A stretch of 64,000 bases of DNA. Source: Leptotrichia sp. HSP-342. Its GTDB lineage: Bacteria > Fusobacteriota > Fusobacteriia > Fusobacteriales > Leptotrichiaceae. Location: assembly GCF_041199995.1 (NCBI RefSeq), contig NZ_CP165646.1, positions 620,001-684,000 on the forward strand. Reading direction: 5' to 3'. The translations under genes were made by a program, and so were the position numbers. Below, piece after piece: positions 6,169-13,493 of the stretch; positions within the stretch are counted from its first letter, which is position 1; each line of letters opens with the position of its first letter. The notes below the pieces were generated by a model. That model was given only the letters and a program-made list of their open reading frames with translations, ran no database searches and was not told where the DNA came from.

Positions 6169-7725
6169 ATGGAACAACAGAAAAAACGTTGGTATCAAAA
6201 ATGGTGGGGAATACTATTGATGATACTATTTTGGTATATAGCTGCTCCTATTGCAATATATCAAAGTAAAATTTCTGATACAAAGAAAATTGTTTTTGCA
6301 TCTATTTATTTATTCTTTGTGTTCTCGTTCACAGGAATGCAAGACAATGTCAGCACAATAACAATCGGTACAGTTACTATACCATTAATTTTTTTGTTTT
6401 CTGAAATAGCATTATTGTTGCTAATTGTGATAGCTCTATCAAGAAATATAGTTTATAAAGTTAAATTAAAAAAACTGGAAGAACAGGCGAATAAAATTTT
6501 AGAAGTCGAAAAAATGGATTTGATAGAAGTAAAAAATGAGAAAGAAAAAATAGTTCAAGAAATAGAGGAATTAAAACAAAACAAAGAAAAAATATTACAA
6601 GAAAAAGACGAGTTGCAACAAGAAATATCTGAAATCACAAAAGAAATAAAAGAGAATAAAAATAAATTACAAATTTTGAATAATGAAGTTGAATTTGTTG
6701 AAGATTACTCATTATATGAACCAAGATATAATTTCGTTGATTCTAATCATTATAAAAAGCAACTAGAATTAATAAGAAATAAACAAAAAGCAATGATAAG
6801 AGAAAAAACAGCGGCAAAAGTTTCCGTAAATTGGACTGTTGATGGTTCAGAAGCAAAGGGACGTAAAATGACAAATGACAATGTTAAATTACTTCTTAGA
6901 AATTTTAATGCTGAATGTGAGGCTGCGATTAACAGAATTAAATACAGCAACTTAGATTCAACAAGAAATAGAATTCAAAATTCTTTTGAACAATTGAATA
7001 AATTAAATAAAACTAATCAAATATCAATTACACAACCATATTTAAATTTAAAATTTGATGAATTATATTTGGGTTATAGATACGAAGAACAAAAACAAAT
7101 AGAAAAAGAAGCTTTAAGAGAAAAGAGAGACGCTGAAAGAGAAGAAAAAATATTGCAACAGGAAATAGAGAGAAAAAAACGAAATATTGATAAAGAAATT
7201 TCTCATTATAAAAACGCTATGGAAGAAATAAGGATAAAAATGTCAATAGCTAATGAAAAAGAGAAAAAGAACCTGAAGAAAAGATTGGAAGAAATTCAAA
7301 GAACGATTGATCAATATTCTGATGAAAAAGAAGAATTGGATTATAGACTCGAAAATATCGGAGCAGGGTACGTCTATATTATTTCAAATATTGGTGCATT
7401 TGGTGAAAATGTATTTAAAATAGGGGTAACTAGAAGACTTGAGCCTTTGGAACGGATTAAGGAGTTAAGTAGTGCTTCTGTTCCATTTAAATTTGATGTT
7501 CACGCATTAATATTTAGTTATCAAGCATATAATTTAGAAAAAGAATTGCACAATTTATTTAGTGATAAGAGAGTGAATTTGGTTAATAATAGAAAAGAGT
7601 TTTTTAATATCAACATAGAAGAAATCGAAAATGCGTTATCGAAATACAAAGAGCTAACATTTGAATTTACTAAAATTCCAGAAGCTGAAGAATACAGAGA
7701 AACGTTAAAATTAAAAAAGAAATAA
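6169..7725 (+). CDS. membrane-anchored DUF4041 / GIY-YIG nuclease, SNIPE-like
   Basis: A 518-residue protein. Residues 13-32, 40-57 and 64-88 are hydrophobic and probably membrane segments. Residues 95-175 are a Glu/Lys-rich coiled coil, about 190-310 is a DUF4041-type domain, then a second coiled coil. Residues 399-495 are a T5orf172/MUG113 GIY-YIG nuclease domain (GAGYVYIISN, then VFKIGVTRRLEPLERIKEL with the expected arginine). The order membrane anchor, DUF4041, GIY-YIG matches what I recall of SNIPE, a membrane defence nuclease that cuts incoming phage DNA. It has its own promoter and terminator inside the lysogeny region, as for a superinfection-immunity gene. The SNIPE role is inference from architecture. 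Confidence 0.8.
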   Translation: MEQQKKRWYQKWWGILLMILFWYIAAPIAIYQSKISDTKKIVFASIYLFFVFSFTGMQDNVSTITIGTVTIPLIFLFSEIALLLLIVIALSRNIVYKVKLKKLEEQANKILEVEKMDLIEVKNEKEKIVQEIEELKQNKEKILQEKDELQQEISEITKEIKENKNKLQILNNEVEFVEDYSLYEPRYNFVDSNHYKKQLELIRNKQKAMIREKTAAKVSVNWTVDGSEAKGRKMTNDNVKLLLRNFNAECEAAINRIKYSNLDSTRNRIQNSFEQLNKLNKTNQISITQPYLNLKFDELYLGYRYEEQKQIEKEALREKRDAEREEKILQQEIERKKRNIDKEISHYKNAMEEIRIKMSIANEKEKKNLKKRLEEIQRTIDQYSDEKEELDYRLENIGAGYVYIISNIGAFGENVFKIGVTRRLEPLERIKELSSASVPFKFDVHALIFSYQAYNLEKELHNLFSDKRVNLVNNRKEFFNINIEEIENALSKYKELTFEFTKIPEAEEYRETLKLKKK

Positions 7726-7731
7726 AATATT

Positions 7732-7756
7732 GAAGCTATAAAAAGCTTCTTTTTTT
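7732..7756 (+). terminator. intrinsic terminator after the nuclease gene
   Basis: GAAGCT-ATAAAA-AGCTTC hairpin followed by eight T. It isolates the nuclease gene from the rightward early promoter. Confidence 0.8.
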
Positions 7757-7766
7757 AAAAAACCTT

Positions 7767-7796
7767 GTTGCAAAAATGTTACAAATAAGGTATAAT
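7767..7796 (+). promoter_or_regulatory. rightward early promoter with operator O4
   Basis: TTGCAA (7768-7773) and TATAAT (7791-7796) are 17 bases apart. The O4 site GTTGC-AAAAAT-GTTAC at 7767-7782 is the exact inverted counterpart of O2 and covers the -35 box in the same way as at the leftward promoter. Confidence 0.8.
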
Positions 7797-7814
7797 AATT
7801 TTGAGGTGAGAAAA

Positions 7815-7991
7815 TTGAAAATAGAAGAAAAAAGAATGAGAACTATCAAAAGTCTTATTTTTTCAAAAGGCTTAACTATGAAAGAAGTTATGGAAAAATT
7901 TGGATATAATAGCTACGAAGGGTTCAAAAGAGCTATAAAACAAAATAGAAAAAATCGGTACAATGAAGTCCTAGTATATTTAAAGGGTTAA
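7815..7991 (+). CDS. Cro-like small HTH protein
   Basis: I take the TTG at 7815, which has GAGGTG five bases upstream. An ATG at 7776 would lie inside the promoter. The 58-residue product has an MRTIKSLIFSKGLTMKEVMEKFGY helix-turn-helix region followed by KRAIKQNRK. As the first gene behind the repressed rightward promoter, between O4 and O5, it is placed like Cro. Function is inferred from fold and position. Confidence 0.6.
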   Translation: MKIEEKRMRTIKSLIFSKGLTMKEVMEKFGYNSYEGFKRAIKQNRKNRYNEVLVYLKG

Positions 7992-8007
7992 TTTTTTTGA
8001 TTTCTTT

Positions 8008-8023
8008 GTAACATTATAGTTAC
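8008..8023. promoter_or_regulatory. operator O5 (GTAAC-N6-GTTAC)
   Basis: A perfect dyad GTAAC-ATTATA-GTTAC in the 80-base gap after the Cro-like gene. No clear promoter overlaps it, so it may be an auxiliary site for looping or for the Cro-like protein. Confidence 0.65.
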
Positions 8024-8070
8024 AAAAATAAGAAAGGTAAAAAACCAAAAGAAAAGAAAGGAGGTGTGAG

Positions 8071-8328
8071 ATGAAATATAAAATAGACAAATCTAATTTT
8101 ATATTCATATTATGTGCTTATCAAGCGTTTAAAGTAATAAAAAATGGATTAAATATCCAAAATATATTAATAGGCATCGGATATATAACGGTTGCTGTAA
8201 TATATTTTAAATATGAAAGCAAAATAAAAAAGGCAATATATGAAATACTGCCTTTTCTAATATTTTATGTTTTATTTGGAGTTCTTTTTGAAAGTTTTAT
8301 CGTAACCTTTTTTGAACAAATAAAATAA
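8071..8328 (+). CDS. small membrane protein
   Basis: An 85-residue protein with an AAGGAGGTG ribosome site. It has hydrophobic segments at about residues 8-18, 33-46 and 58-78 and few charges between them. It is the second gene of the rightward early transcript and overlaps the convergent gene by 57 bases. A role in superinfection control is possible, but nothing in the sequence proves it. Confidence 0.6.
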   Translation: MKYKIDKSNFIFILCAYQAFKVIKNGLNIQNILIGIGYITVAVIYFKYESKIKKAIYEILPFLIFYVLFGVLFESFIVTFFEQIK

Positions 8329-8928
8329 AAATAATTTTGTTGCATCAAATAAATTTTCTGACAAGAAATCTGAAGCATTATTTTCGTTGGAAAGAGAGAC
8401 GATTTTTACAAAATATTTTTGAAAAGTTAATCCTCCTGTTCTGAAAATCCATGCAGCAAAACTTTCTCCTGCGGGTTTTAATTCAGGAATAGTTGTAAAA
8501 ACAAATAAAAGCAACGCAAAGATGTAATACGAAATTGCTAGCTTTATAACCAAATCTTTAGGAATAGAAAGCTTTAGACTTTTGAAGACTTCGATGTATT
8601 CCTCTAATTTAGACTTGATAATAATGACAGGAATTTCATTAACCGTTACTTCAAACTCTTCTTCTTTGGTATTTCTATAGGCAAGGATAGCAGAGTTGAT
8701 AAATTCGCTCCAAACTATATAATCTGGTATAACAGACTTGGCAACTAAATTTATTTGTGCTAATTGCTGCTCAATAGGATAAATGCTTGAGTGGAGATAA
8801 TTTTTCATATCTAAATACGAGTTTACACTGGGATTTGTAGCCAACTGTATTGAAAGTGCATTTTGTCTATAAATTTCTTGAGCTATTTTAAGTTGAGAAA
8901 GTAATTCTTTTGGAATTTTCGGAAACAT
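8272..8928 (-). CDS. hypothetical protein with membrane segment, lysogenic accessory gene
   Basis: A 218-residue protein starting MFPKIPKELLSQLKIAQ. The ATG at 8928 is preferred because GGAGGTG lies upstream. The N-terminal half is helical; residues about 128-147 are hydrophobic (AISYYIFALLLFVFTTIPEL). It runs against the rightward early operon and its 3' end overlaps the preceding gene tail to tail, so the two transcripts would be antisense. Its own upstream region (8950-8990) contains a TATAAT box. A moron by position; function unknown. Confidence 0.65.
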   Translation of the reverse strand: MFPKIPKELLSQLKIAQEIYRQNALSIQLATNPSVNSYLDMKNYLHSSIYPIEQQLAQINLVAKSVIPDYIVWSEFINSAILAYRNTKEEEFEVTVNEIPVIIIKSKLEEYIEVFKSLKLSIPKDLVIKLAISYYIFALLLFVFTTIPELKPAGESFAAWIFRTGGLTFQKYFVKIVSLSNENNASDFLSENLFDATKLFLFYLFKKGYDKTFKKNSK

Positions 8929-9017
8929 TATAACACCTCCTTTCTTGTGCATTTGGTTTTATTTGGCGATATTATTATAACTCAAAAGGGGGTAAAAATG
9001 AAATAAAGGAGTATTAA

Positions 9018-9209
9018 ATGGACAATAAAAAATTTGAAGAAGGAATAGATTTTTTTGCACAGTTATTTGGATCTTTTCTTGAATTAAGGAAAATGGGATA
9101 TACGCAGGAAGAGATAAACTGGGCATATAACACAATGAGTGGAAATTTTGTGCCAAATTTTAATATAAAGAATTTATCTAATTTAATTGAAAGTAGAAAA
9201 GAAAATTGA
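9018..9209 (+). CDS. hypothetical small phage protein
   Basis: A 63-residue protein (start MDNKKFEEGIDFFAQLFG) with AAAGGAG before the ATG. Helical, with a GYTQEEINWAYNTMSG segment. No family recognised. Confidence 0.55.
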   Translation: MDNKKFEEGIDFFAQLFGSFLELRKMGYTQEEINWAYNTMSGNFVPNFNIKNLSNLIESRKEN

Positions 9210-9217
9210 AAAGTAAA

Positions 9218-9243
9218 CAAAAAAAGCACTTCAAATGAAGTGC
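9218..9243 (-). terminator. terminator of the candidate type I toxin transcript
   Basis: On the minus strand GCACTTCA pairs perfectly with TGAAGTGC (9226-9243) and is followed by seven T. It ends the transcript carrying the 20-residue peptide. Confidence 0.8.
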
Positions 9244-9285
9244 ATAAGCCCCTAAGGGCAGAGGAGTAGAGGTGAAATTCATGTC

Positions 9286-9348
9286 CTATCTATTCAAGCT
9301 GTAATAAATAATTACAAAAAGAATAAATATCGCAATGAAATCTACCAT
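9286..9348 (-). CDS. 20-residue hydrophobic peptide, candidate type I toxin
   Basis: The peptide MVDFIAIFILFVIIYYSLNR is one membrane helix with a polar, basic end, as in small type I toxins. The ribosome site AAAGGAGG is excellent. Its mRNA is predicted to start near 9492 (TTGACT at 9526-9521, 16 bases, TATAAT at 9504-9499) and end at 9218. The leader holds AACTTAATATAAA (9455-9467), a perfect 13-base complement of the segment that runs into the Shine-Dalgarno (9361-9373). The 5' end CCCCTAAGGG pairs with the 3' end. Such closure is typical of type I toxin mRNAs. A forward promoter at 9380-9409 could make an antisense RNA against the leader. Toxicity is untested. Confidence 0.6.
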   Translation of the reverse strand: MVDFIAIFILFVIIYYSLNR

Positions 9349-9493
9349 CTCACTACCTCCTTTATATTAAGTTTGCGAGTTGATGAAACTCGCATAGGAC
9401 AATTATAACAAAAAAGACTGGAAAAATCCAGCCCAATTTGTCATCATTTTGTTTAACTTAATATAAAGTTCCCTTAGGGGTTACCCCAGAGTG

Positions 9494-9526
9494 ATTATAT
9501 TATATCACAAATTATAGAAAAGTCAA
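9494..9526 (-). promoter_or_regulatory. promoter of the candidate toxin mRNA
   Basis: On the minus strand TTGACT and TATAAT are separated by 16 bases, with a second TATAAT overlapping downstream. Confidence 0.6.
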
Positions 9527-9552
9527 AATAAAAATAAAGGAATGTGACGAAA

Positions 9553-9642
9553 ATGGAAAAACCAAACTATTTTGGCATATTGCCAGCGAATGTAAGGTAT
9601 GATAAGGAGGAGAAATCGTGGCAAAAAATAATAAGAAAATAA
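9553..9642 (+). pseudogene. truncated N-terminus of a phage replication protein
   Basis: The frame starts MEKPNYFGILPANVRYDK, the standard opening of phage replication initiators of the helix-turn-helix/DnaD type. It stops after 29 codons. The HNH gene begins inside it in another frame, and the intact replication gene at 10009 starts differently. I read it as a recombination scar left when the HNH gene and the present replication gene came in. Confidence 0.6.
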
Positions 9643-10004
9643 AAAATGAATTAATCAACAAATATGGTTGTAAATGTCAAATTTGTAATAAATATTTTGA
9701 AAAAGATGATTTATGTATAGAGCATATAAAAGCAAAAAGTGTTGGCGGAACGAATAAAAAGGAAAATTTATCATTAGTTTGTAGAAGCTGCAATTCAAAA
9801 AAATACAATTATAACACAGCAAATTTTCCTATAGAATCTTTTTTTAATAGACCAAACTTTTTTTTGAAACTTTATGAATACGAAAAGAAAAACGGTGTTT
9901 CAAACAAAAAATTGACTTTAGAAAATATAGAGAAAATGGAAAACCAATTAGAAGAAAAACTAGAACTTTTAAGAGCAGTAAAAAATAAAATTAAGGGGAT
10001 GTAA
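9618..10004 (+). CDS. HNH endonuclease
   Basis: A 128-residue protein starting at a GTG with AAGGAGG upstream. It contains the HNH zinc-finger pattern CKCQICNKYFEKDD, then LCIEHIKAKSVGGTN (EHI is the catalytic His region), NLSLVCRSCNSKK. The C-terminal third is a charged helix. It lies between a truncated replication gene start and the intact replication gene, as for a small homing-type or accessory nuclease inserted there. Substrate unknown. Confidence 0.85.
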   Translation: MAKNNKKIKNELINKYGCKCQICNKYFEKDDLCIEHIKAKSVGGTNKKENLSLVCRSCNSKKYNYNTANFPIESFFNRPNFFLKLYEYEKKNGVSNKKLTLENIEKMENQLEEKLELLRAVKNKIKGM

Positions 10005-10008
10005 AACT

Positions 10009-10827
10009 ATGAGATTTTCAACATATTTAAACAATGCCAAATGTATGGAGTGGAAAATAAATGCACAGCAAGGAATATTATTTGCTTTGTTATATGAAGC
10101 TCCAGCTTGGGCAAAAGAAGAAATAATTGAAAATAAAACTTATTATTTTGTATCAAGAAATTTGATACTTGAAGAATTGCCAATGTTTTTTGAAAAGTCC
10201 GATACTGTATACAGAAATTTAAAAGTATTGCAGGAAAAAGGGCTTATTGAATATATAAAGCAAGGCAAAAAAGATTTAATAAGAACTACCACAAAAGGTA
10301 AAACTTGGAACGAGTTTAAAGATAATAACTCGGAGAAAAGTCCGAGTTCTGAACAAAATTCGGAAAAAAATCCGAATAATCTCGGAAAAAAATCCGAAAA
10401 AGAGCCAAAAAACTCGGAAAAAAATCCGACAAATAATAATACTATATATAATTATAATAATACTAATATATTAAATAATATATATAGTCAAATTATTAAC
10501 TATTTGAATGAAAAAACAGAACGTACAGGAAAAGAAAAATATAGTTCAACATCACCTAAAACACAAACGCTCATAAAAGCAAGATTAAGAGAAAAATATG
10601 AGCTAGAAGATTTTAAAATTGTTATAGACAAAAAGTGTAAAGAGTGGCTAGGCACAGATATGGAAAAGTATTTGCGTCCTGAAACTCTTTTTGGAAACAA
10701 GTTTGAGAGTTATTTAAAACAAAAAACGACAATAACTAAAAAGTCAAAATTTCAAAAACAAAATAATGATTTTGCGGTAACGGAAGAAGGTTTGAAAAAA
10801 TTTTACGGATATGAAGGGGAGGAATAA
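10009..10827 (+). CDS. phage replication initiator, winged-helix plus Phg_2220_C domain
   Basis: A 272-residue protein. Residues 1-100 form a winged-helix DNA-binding region (SRNLILEELPMFFEKSDTVY, then a KVLQEKGLIEYI recognition area). Residues 105-150 are a Ser/Asn/Lys linker built of repeated NSEKNP-type units. Residues about 160-245 match the conserved phage C-terminal domain PF09524 (NYLNEKTERTGK, KARLREKYELEDFKIVIDKK, YLRPETLFGNKFESYL). It probably binds the origin and recruits helicase together with the loader encoded next. A possible origin is the repeat-rich linker DNA at 10320-10440. Confidence 0.85.
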   Translation: MRFSTYLNNAKCMEWKINAQQGILFALLYEAPAWAKEEIIENKTYYFVSRNLILEELPMFFEKSDTVYRNLKVLQEKGLIEYIKQGKKDLIRTTTKGKTWNEFKDNNSEKSPSSEQNSEKNPNNLGKKSEKEPKNSEKNPTNNNTIYNYNNTNILNNIYSQIINYLNEKTERTGKEKYSSTSPKTQTLIKARLREKYELEDFKIVIDKKCKEWLGTDMEKYLRPETLFGNKFESYLKQKTTITKKSKFQKQNNDFAVTEEGLKKFYGYEGEE

Positions 10828-10830
10828 AAA

Positions 10831-11466
10831 ATGACGATAGAAGAATTTAACACAGGATTCAATTACTTGATAGGACATTTTCCGAACACTAAAAACTTAA
10901 AATCAGTATCTTATGCTTATTTTGAAGATTTGAAAGATACTTTGACTGGAGAAGAATTTATAATTGCTATAAAAAAAATTATTCATAGTGGTAAATTGGA
11001 ATTTATACCCAAAGTATCCGAAATAGTTAGAGTGGCAAGAGGAAAATGTGATATAGATAAGCAAGTATTTTATGCAAAGAAACTACTAAAAACAGCATTG
11101 AATAAAAACGGTGGAAAAGGTATGGTGTGTTTCGAGGATAAGGGAGTACACGCCGTAGTCGATTATATAGGCTGGAATAGACTATGCACGATGAAAGATG
11201 ATGAATTTGAGAATTTTCTGAAATGGGATTTTGATGATATATACAAAGGATTCTGTGAACGCCCTTATGAAACTTCTGACTATTACAGAGGTACAAGCCA
11301 ATTATTCGGACAAATAAAACCTAGAATGATATGTTACAAGGAAGCCAAGATTGGCAATACAGAAAATATGAATTTTATAAGGCTTGAATATAAAAATATT
11401 ACAGCACAGATTGAAAATAAGGTCGATTTGTCGGAAATAAAAAATAAAATGCTGATAGGAGGATAG
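10831..11466 (+). CDS. replicative helicase loader-like protein
   Basis: A 211-residue protein three bases after the initiator gene. Its N-terminus (TIEEFNTGFNYLIGHFPNTKNLKS, then YFEDLKDTLTGEEFIIAIKKII) resembles the G39P-type helicase loader/inhibitor found next to phage initiators. The central part has IGWNRLCTMKDDEFENFL, as in DUF6475 phage proteins. Role inferred from this similarity and the gene order. Confidence 0.6.
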   Translation: MTIEEFNTGFNYLIGHFPNTKNLKSVSYAYFEDLKDTLTGEEFIIAIKKIIHSGKLEFIPKVSEIVRVARGKCDIDKQVFYAKKLLKTALNKNGGKGMVCFEDKGVHAVVDYIGWNRLCTMKDDEFENFLKWDFDDIYKGFCERPYETSDYYRGTSQLFGQIKPRMICYKEAKIGNTENMNFIRLEYKNITAQIENKVDLSEIKNKMLIGG

Positions 11467-11691
11467 ATGAACAGTTATCAAGATGAATTAAAGAAGGTAT
11501 TATTGACTTACGATATGGACAAAATAAAAGAATTTATGCATAAACATAACAAAAATATGCCGAGAAATAACTTGGCTTTTTGGGCAGGAGTACACAAAGG
11601 AATATGTAATTTACCAAACTGCACAAACGAAGAAAAAGAATTTTCGAGAAACTGGTTAAAGAAACATGGATTCAAGGAAGAAATATTTTAG
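11467..11691 (+). CDS. hypothetical phage protein
   Basis: A 74-residue protein (start MNSYQDELKKVLLTYDMD) directly abutting the loader gene with GGAGG upstream. Contains a short C-x4-C pattern (GICNLPNCTN). Helical; no family recognised. Confidence 0.6.
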   Translation: MNSYQDELKKVLLTYDMDKIKEFMHKHNKNMPRNNLAFWAGVHKGICNLPNCTNEEKEFSRNWLKKHGFKEEIF

Positions 11692-11699
11692 GAGGAAAA

Positions 11700-12248
11700 A
11701 TGCGAAAATATACCCCTTGGACAACAGAAGAAATCGAAATGTTAAAAATATTAAGGCTGGAACAAAAACTTCCGTATAATGAAATTGCAAAAACATTGGG
11801 CAGAAGCGAGAAGAGTTGTCATAGTTCAATCAGGAGACACTCAAAAGAGGAATTTGAAGAAAATTTGCGATTAAGAAAAGAACTCAATAAAAAAATTTTA
11901 AATTTATGGATGAGTGGACTTGGAAAACGTGAAATTTCTGAAAGACTCAACGTAAAATTTAGCTCGATTTTAAATCTTTTGAGCTACGTTACTAACACAG
12001 TTTGTTTAGATAAAAAAACTGGAAAAATCAAAAATAAATTCAAAAGATGGACAGTTGAAGAAGACAGGATAATAGTTAAAAGCCAACCAATTGAGATAAA
12101 AACGCTTTCTAAAAAACTAAAAAGAACTAGCCGAGGAGTTTTGGCTAGAATTTATGAATTAAGAAAAAAAGGGATAGATATAGAATTAAAAAAACAGGAG
12201 ATAAACAAAAAGTTTGTAGAAGACTGCTTTATAAAAAATGGAGGATAA
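11700..12248 (+). CDS. SANT/Myb-like DNA-binding protein
   Basis: A 182-residue basic protein with two Myb/SANT-like repeats. The first at residues 5-50 reads TPWTTEEIEMLKILRLEQ then YNEIAKTLGRSEKSCHSSIRR. The second at about 118-165 reads RWTVEEDRIIV then LSKKLKRTSRGVLARIYELRK. A helix-turn-helix-like LGKREISERLNVK lies between them. It is probably a phage regulator or origin-associated DNA-binding protein. Confidence 0.75.
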   Translation: MRKYTPWTTEEIEMLKILRLEQKLPYNEIAKTLGRSEKSCHSSIRRHSKEEFEENLRLRKELNKKILNLWMSGLGKREISERLNVKFSSILNLLSYVTNTVCLDKKTGKIKNKFKRWTVEEDRIIVKSQPIEIKTLSKKLKRTSRGVLARIYELRKKGIDIELKKQEINKKFVEDCFIKNGG

Positions 12249-12572
12249 ATGCAAAATCTAAAAAGAGAAAAGGACAGACTAAGCCTTGAAAACGACAGCT
12301 TAAGAGAAGTGAACACGATACCAGACAGGAAAATGATGGAAATGGCAGAAGAAATAAAACAAAATGGTATTCAGATAGAGATAAACAACAAAAGAATTAG
12401 ACAGATTGATAAGATTTTGAAAATTAAGATGAAGGAGGAAGAAAAATGGAAAAGAAAATACTTGATGCATGCTGCGGATCAAGAATGTTCTGGTTTGATA
12501 GAGAAAATGAAAATACAGTTTTTATGGATAAAAGAGAATTTGAGGACACGCTGTGCGACGGAAGAAGTTTAA
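12249..12572 (+). CDS. coiled-coil protein with run-on C-terminus
   Basis: A 107-residue frame starting MQNLKREKDRLSLENDSL. Residues 1-66 are a convincing coiled coil. Residues 67-107 are encoded inside the methyltransferase gene in another frame and look like noise, giving a 127-base overlap. Probably the original stop near 12450 was lost. No function assigned. Confidence 0.5.
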   Translation: MQNLKREKDRLSLENDSLREVNTIPDRKMMEMAEEIKQNGIQIEINNKRIRQIDKILKIKMKEEEKWKRKYLMHAADQECSGLIEKMKIQFLWIKENLRTRCATEEV

Positions 12573-12907
12573 AAGTAAGTCCTGATATTGTGGCCGACTT
12601 TAGACAAATACCATTTCCAGATGAAAGTTTTTATCTAGTTGTATTTGATCCACCACATTTGGTAAGAGCAGGAGAAAACTCGTGGATAGCCAAGAAATAT
12701 GGAAAATTAAATTCTGAATCTTGGAAAAACGACATAGAACAAGGATTCAATGAATGTATGAGGGTATTAAAATCAAACGGAACATTAATTTTCAAATGGA
12801 ACGAAGAACAAATCAAATTAAAAGATATTTTGGCCACAATAAAATATAAGCCACTTTTTGGAAATAAAAGGGCTAAAACACATTGGCTTGTGTTTATGAA
12901 ATTATAA
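12446..12907 (+). CDS. phage class I SAM-dependent methyltransferase
   Basis: A 153-residue protein with an AAGGAGG ribosome site. The N-terminal ILDACCGSRMFWFD block is the AdoMet loop, FRQIPFPDESFYLVVFDPPHLV carries the DPPH motif, and GFNECMRVLKSNGTLIFKWNE gives strand 5. The motif order is that of small phage methyltransferases related to N4/N6 DNA methylases. Its target is not evident; a host-restriction-evading DNA methylase is one possibility. Confidence 0.8.
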   Translation: MEKKILDACCGSRMFWFDRENENTVFMDKREFEDTLCDGRSLKVSPDIVADFRQIPFPDESFYLVVFDPPHLVRAGENSWIAKKYGKLNSESWKNDIEQGFNECMRVLKSNGTLIFKWNEEQIKLKDILATIKYKPLFGNKRAKTHWLVFMKL

Positions 12908-12930
12908 AATCAGGAGGAAATAAAACGAAA

Positions 12931-13146
12931 ATGAAACTTATCTGCCTAAGGATAGACAATAACGAGTTAAAAACAACTGATAAAAAAGAATGGCTTAAAT
13001 TCGTAAAAAGTCATCGTGGCAATGTAAAAAGCATAGAGCAGTTTAACTGGGAGATTCCAGAAAATAAATTGCAGAAGGCTTTGGAGTATTCTTATGATGA
13101 ACTTTATAAATTTAAGCTGGAAGAGAATAGGAGGGAAAAGGATTGA
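12931..13146 (+). CDS. hypothetical phage protein
   Basis: A 71-residue protein starting MKLICLRIDNNELKTTD. The ATG at 12931 is used because AGGAGG lies 13 bases upstream and the upstream frame falls within the methyltransferase gene. The C-terminus is a charged helix. It overlaps the resolvase start. No family recognised. Confidence 0.55.
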   Translation: MKLICLRIDNNELKTTDKKEWLKFVKSHRGNVKSIEQFNWEIPENKLQKALEYSYDELYKFKLEENRREKD

Positions 13147-13493
13147 TAAAACTAGAATTATCCGCAATGCCACCGTCTGTAAATTCCTTGTGGATAAATA
13201 AGCATAGAGGACGGTACAAATCAAAAAGGGGCAAGGAATTCGAAGAGATAGCCTGTGGCGAACTTAAAAGCCAATTTAGGCACAAGCCTTTGGCTAGTAG
13301 TTTAAAAATCCATATAAGGCTTTATTTCAAGGATAAGAGAAAAAGAGACATAGACAACTACAACAAGGCTATTTTGGATTCAATGACTAAAATTATTTAT
13401 GAAGATGATTCGCAGATTGAAGAACTGAATGTTAAAAAATTAGTTGGCTGTGGATTTGATAAAGTAGAAATAGAAGTGGAGGAAATCGAATAA
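13143..13493 (+). CDS. rusA: RusA-like Holliday junction resolvase
   Basis: A 116-residue protein starting at a TTG that overlaps the previous stop (TTGA), with AGGAGG upstream. The sequence has the RusA signature: MPPSVNSLW near the start, the basic RYKSKRGKEFEE helix, and KRKRDIDNYNKAILDSM with the catalytic Asp residues. RusA dimers cut four-way junctions made in phage replication and recombination. Its length is typical. Confidence 0.9.
   Translation: MIKLELSAMPPSVNSLWINKHRGRYKSKRGKEFEEIACGELKSQFRHKPLASSLKIHIRLYFKDKRKRDIDNYNKAILDSMTKIIYEDDSQIEELNVKKLVGCGFDKVEIEVEEIE

Noticed and set aside
7776-7814. ATG start at 7776 for the Cro-like gene
   Set aside because: The codons overlap operator O4 and the -10 box; the TTG at 7815 has GAGGTG upstream.
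9396-9403. AGGACAAT octamer near the candidate toxin gene
   Set aside because: It matches the head of the moron modules, but I find no matching promoter-terminator order on the forward strand, so I do not count it as a sixth cassette.
10320-10440. Short tandem-like repeats (TCCGA/CGGAA units) as a CRISPR array
   Set aside because: They are imperfect, irregularly spaced and inside the replication protein linker; more like iterons or simple coding repeats.
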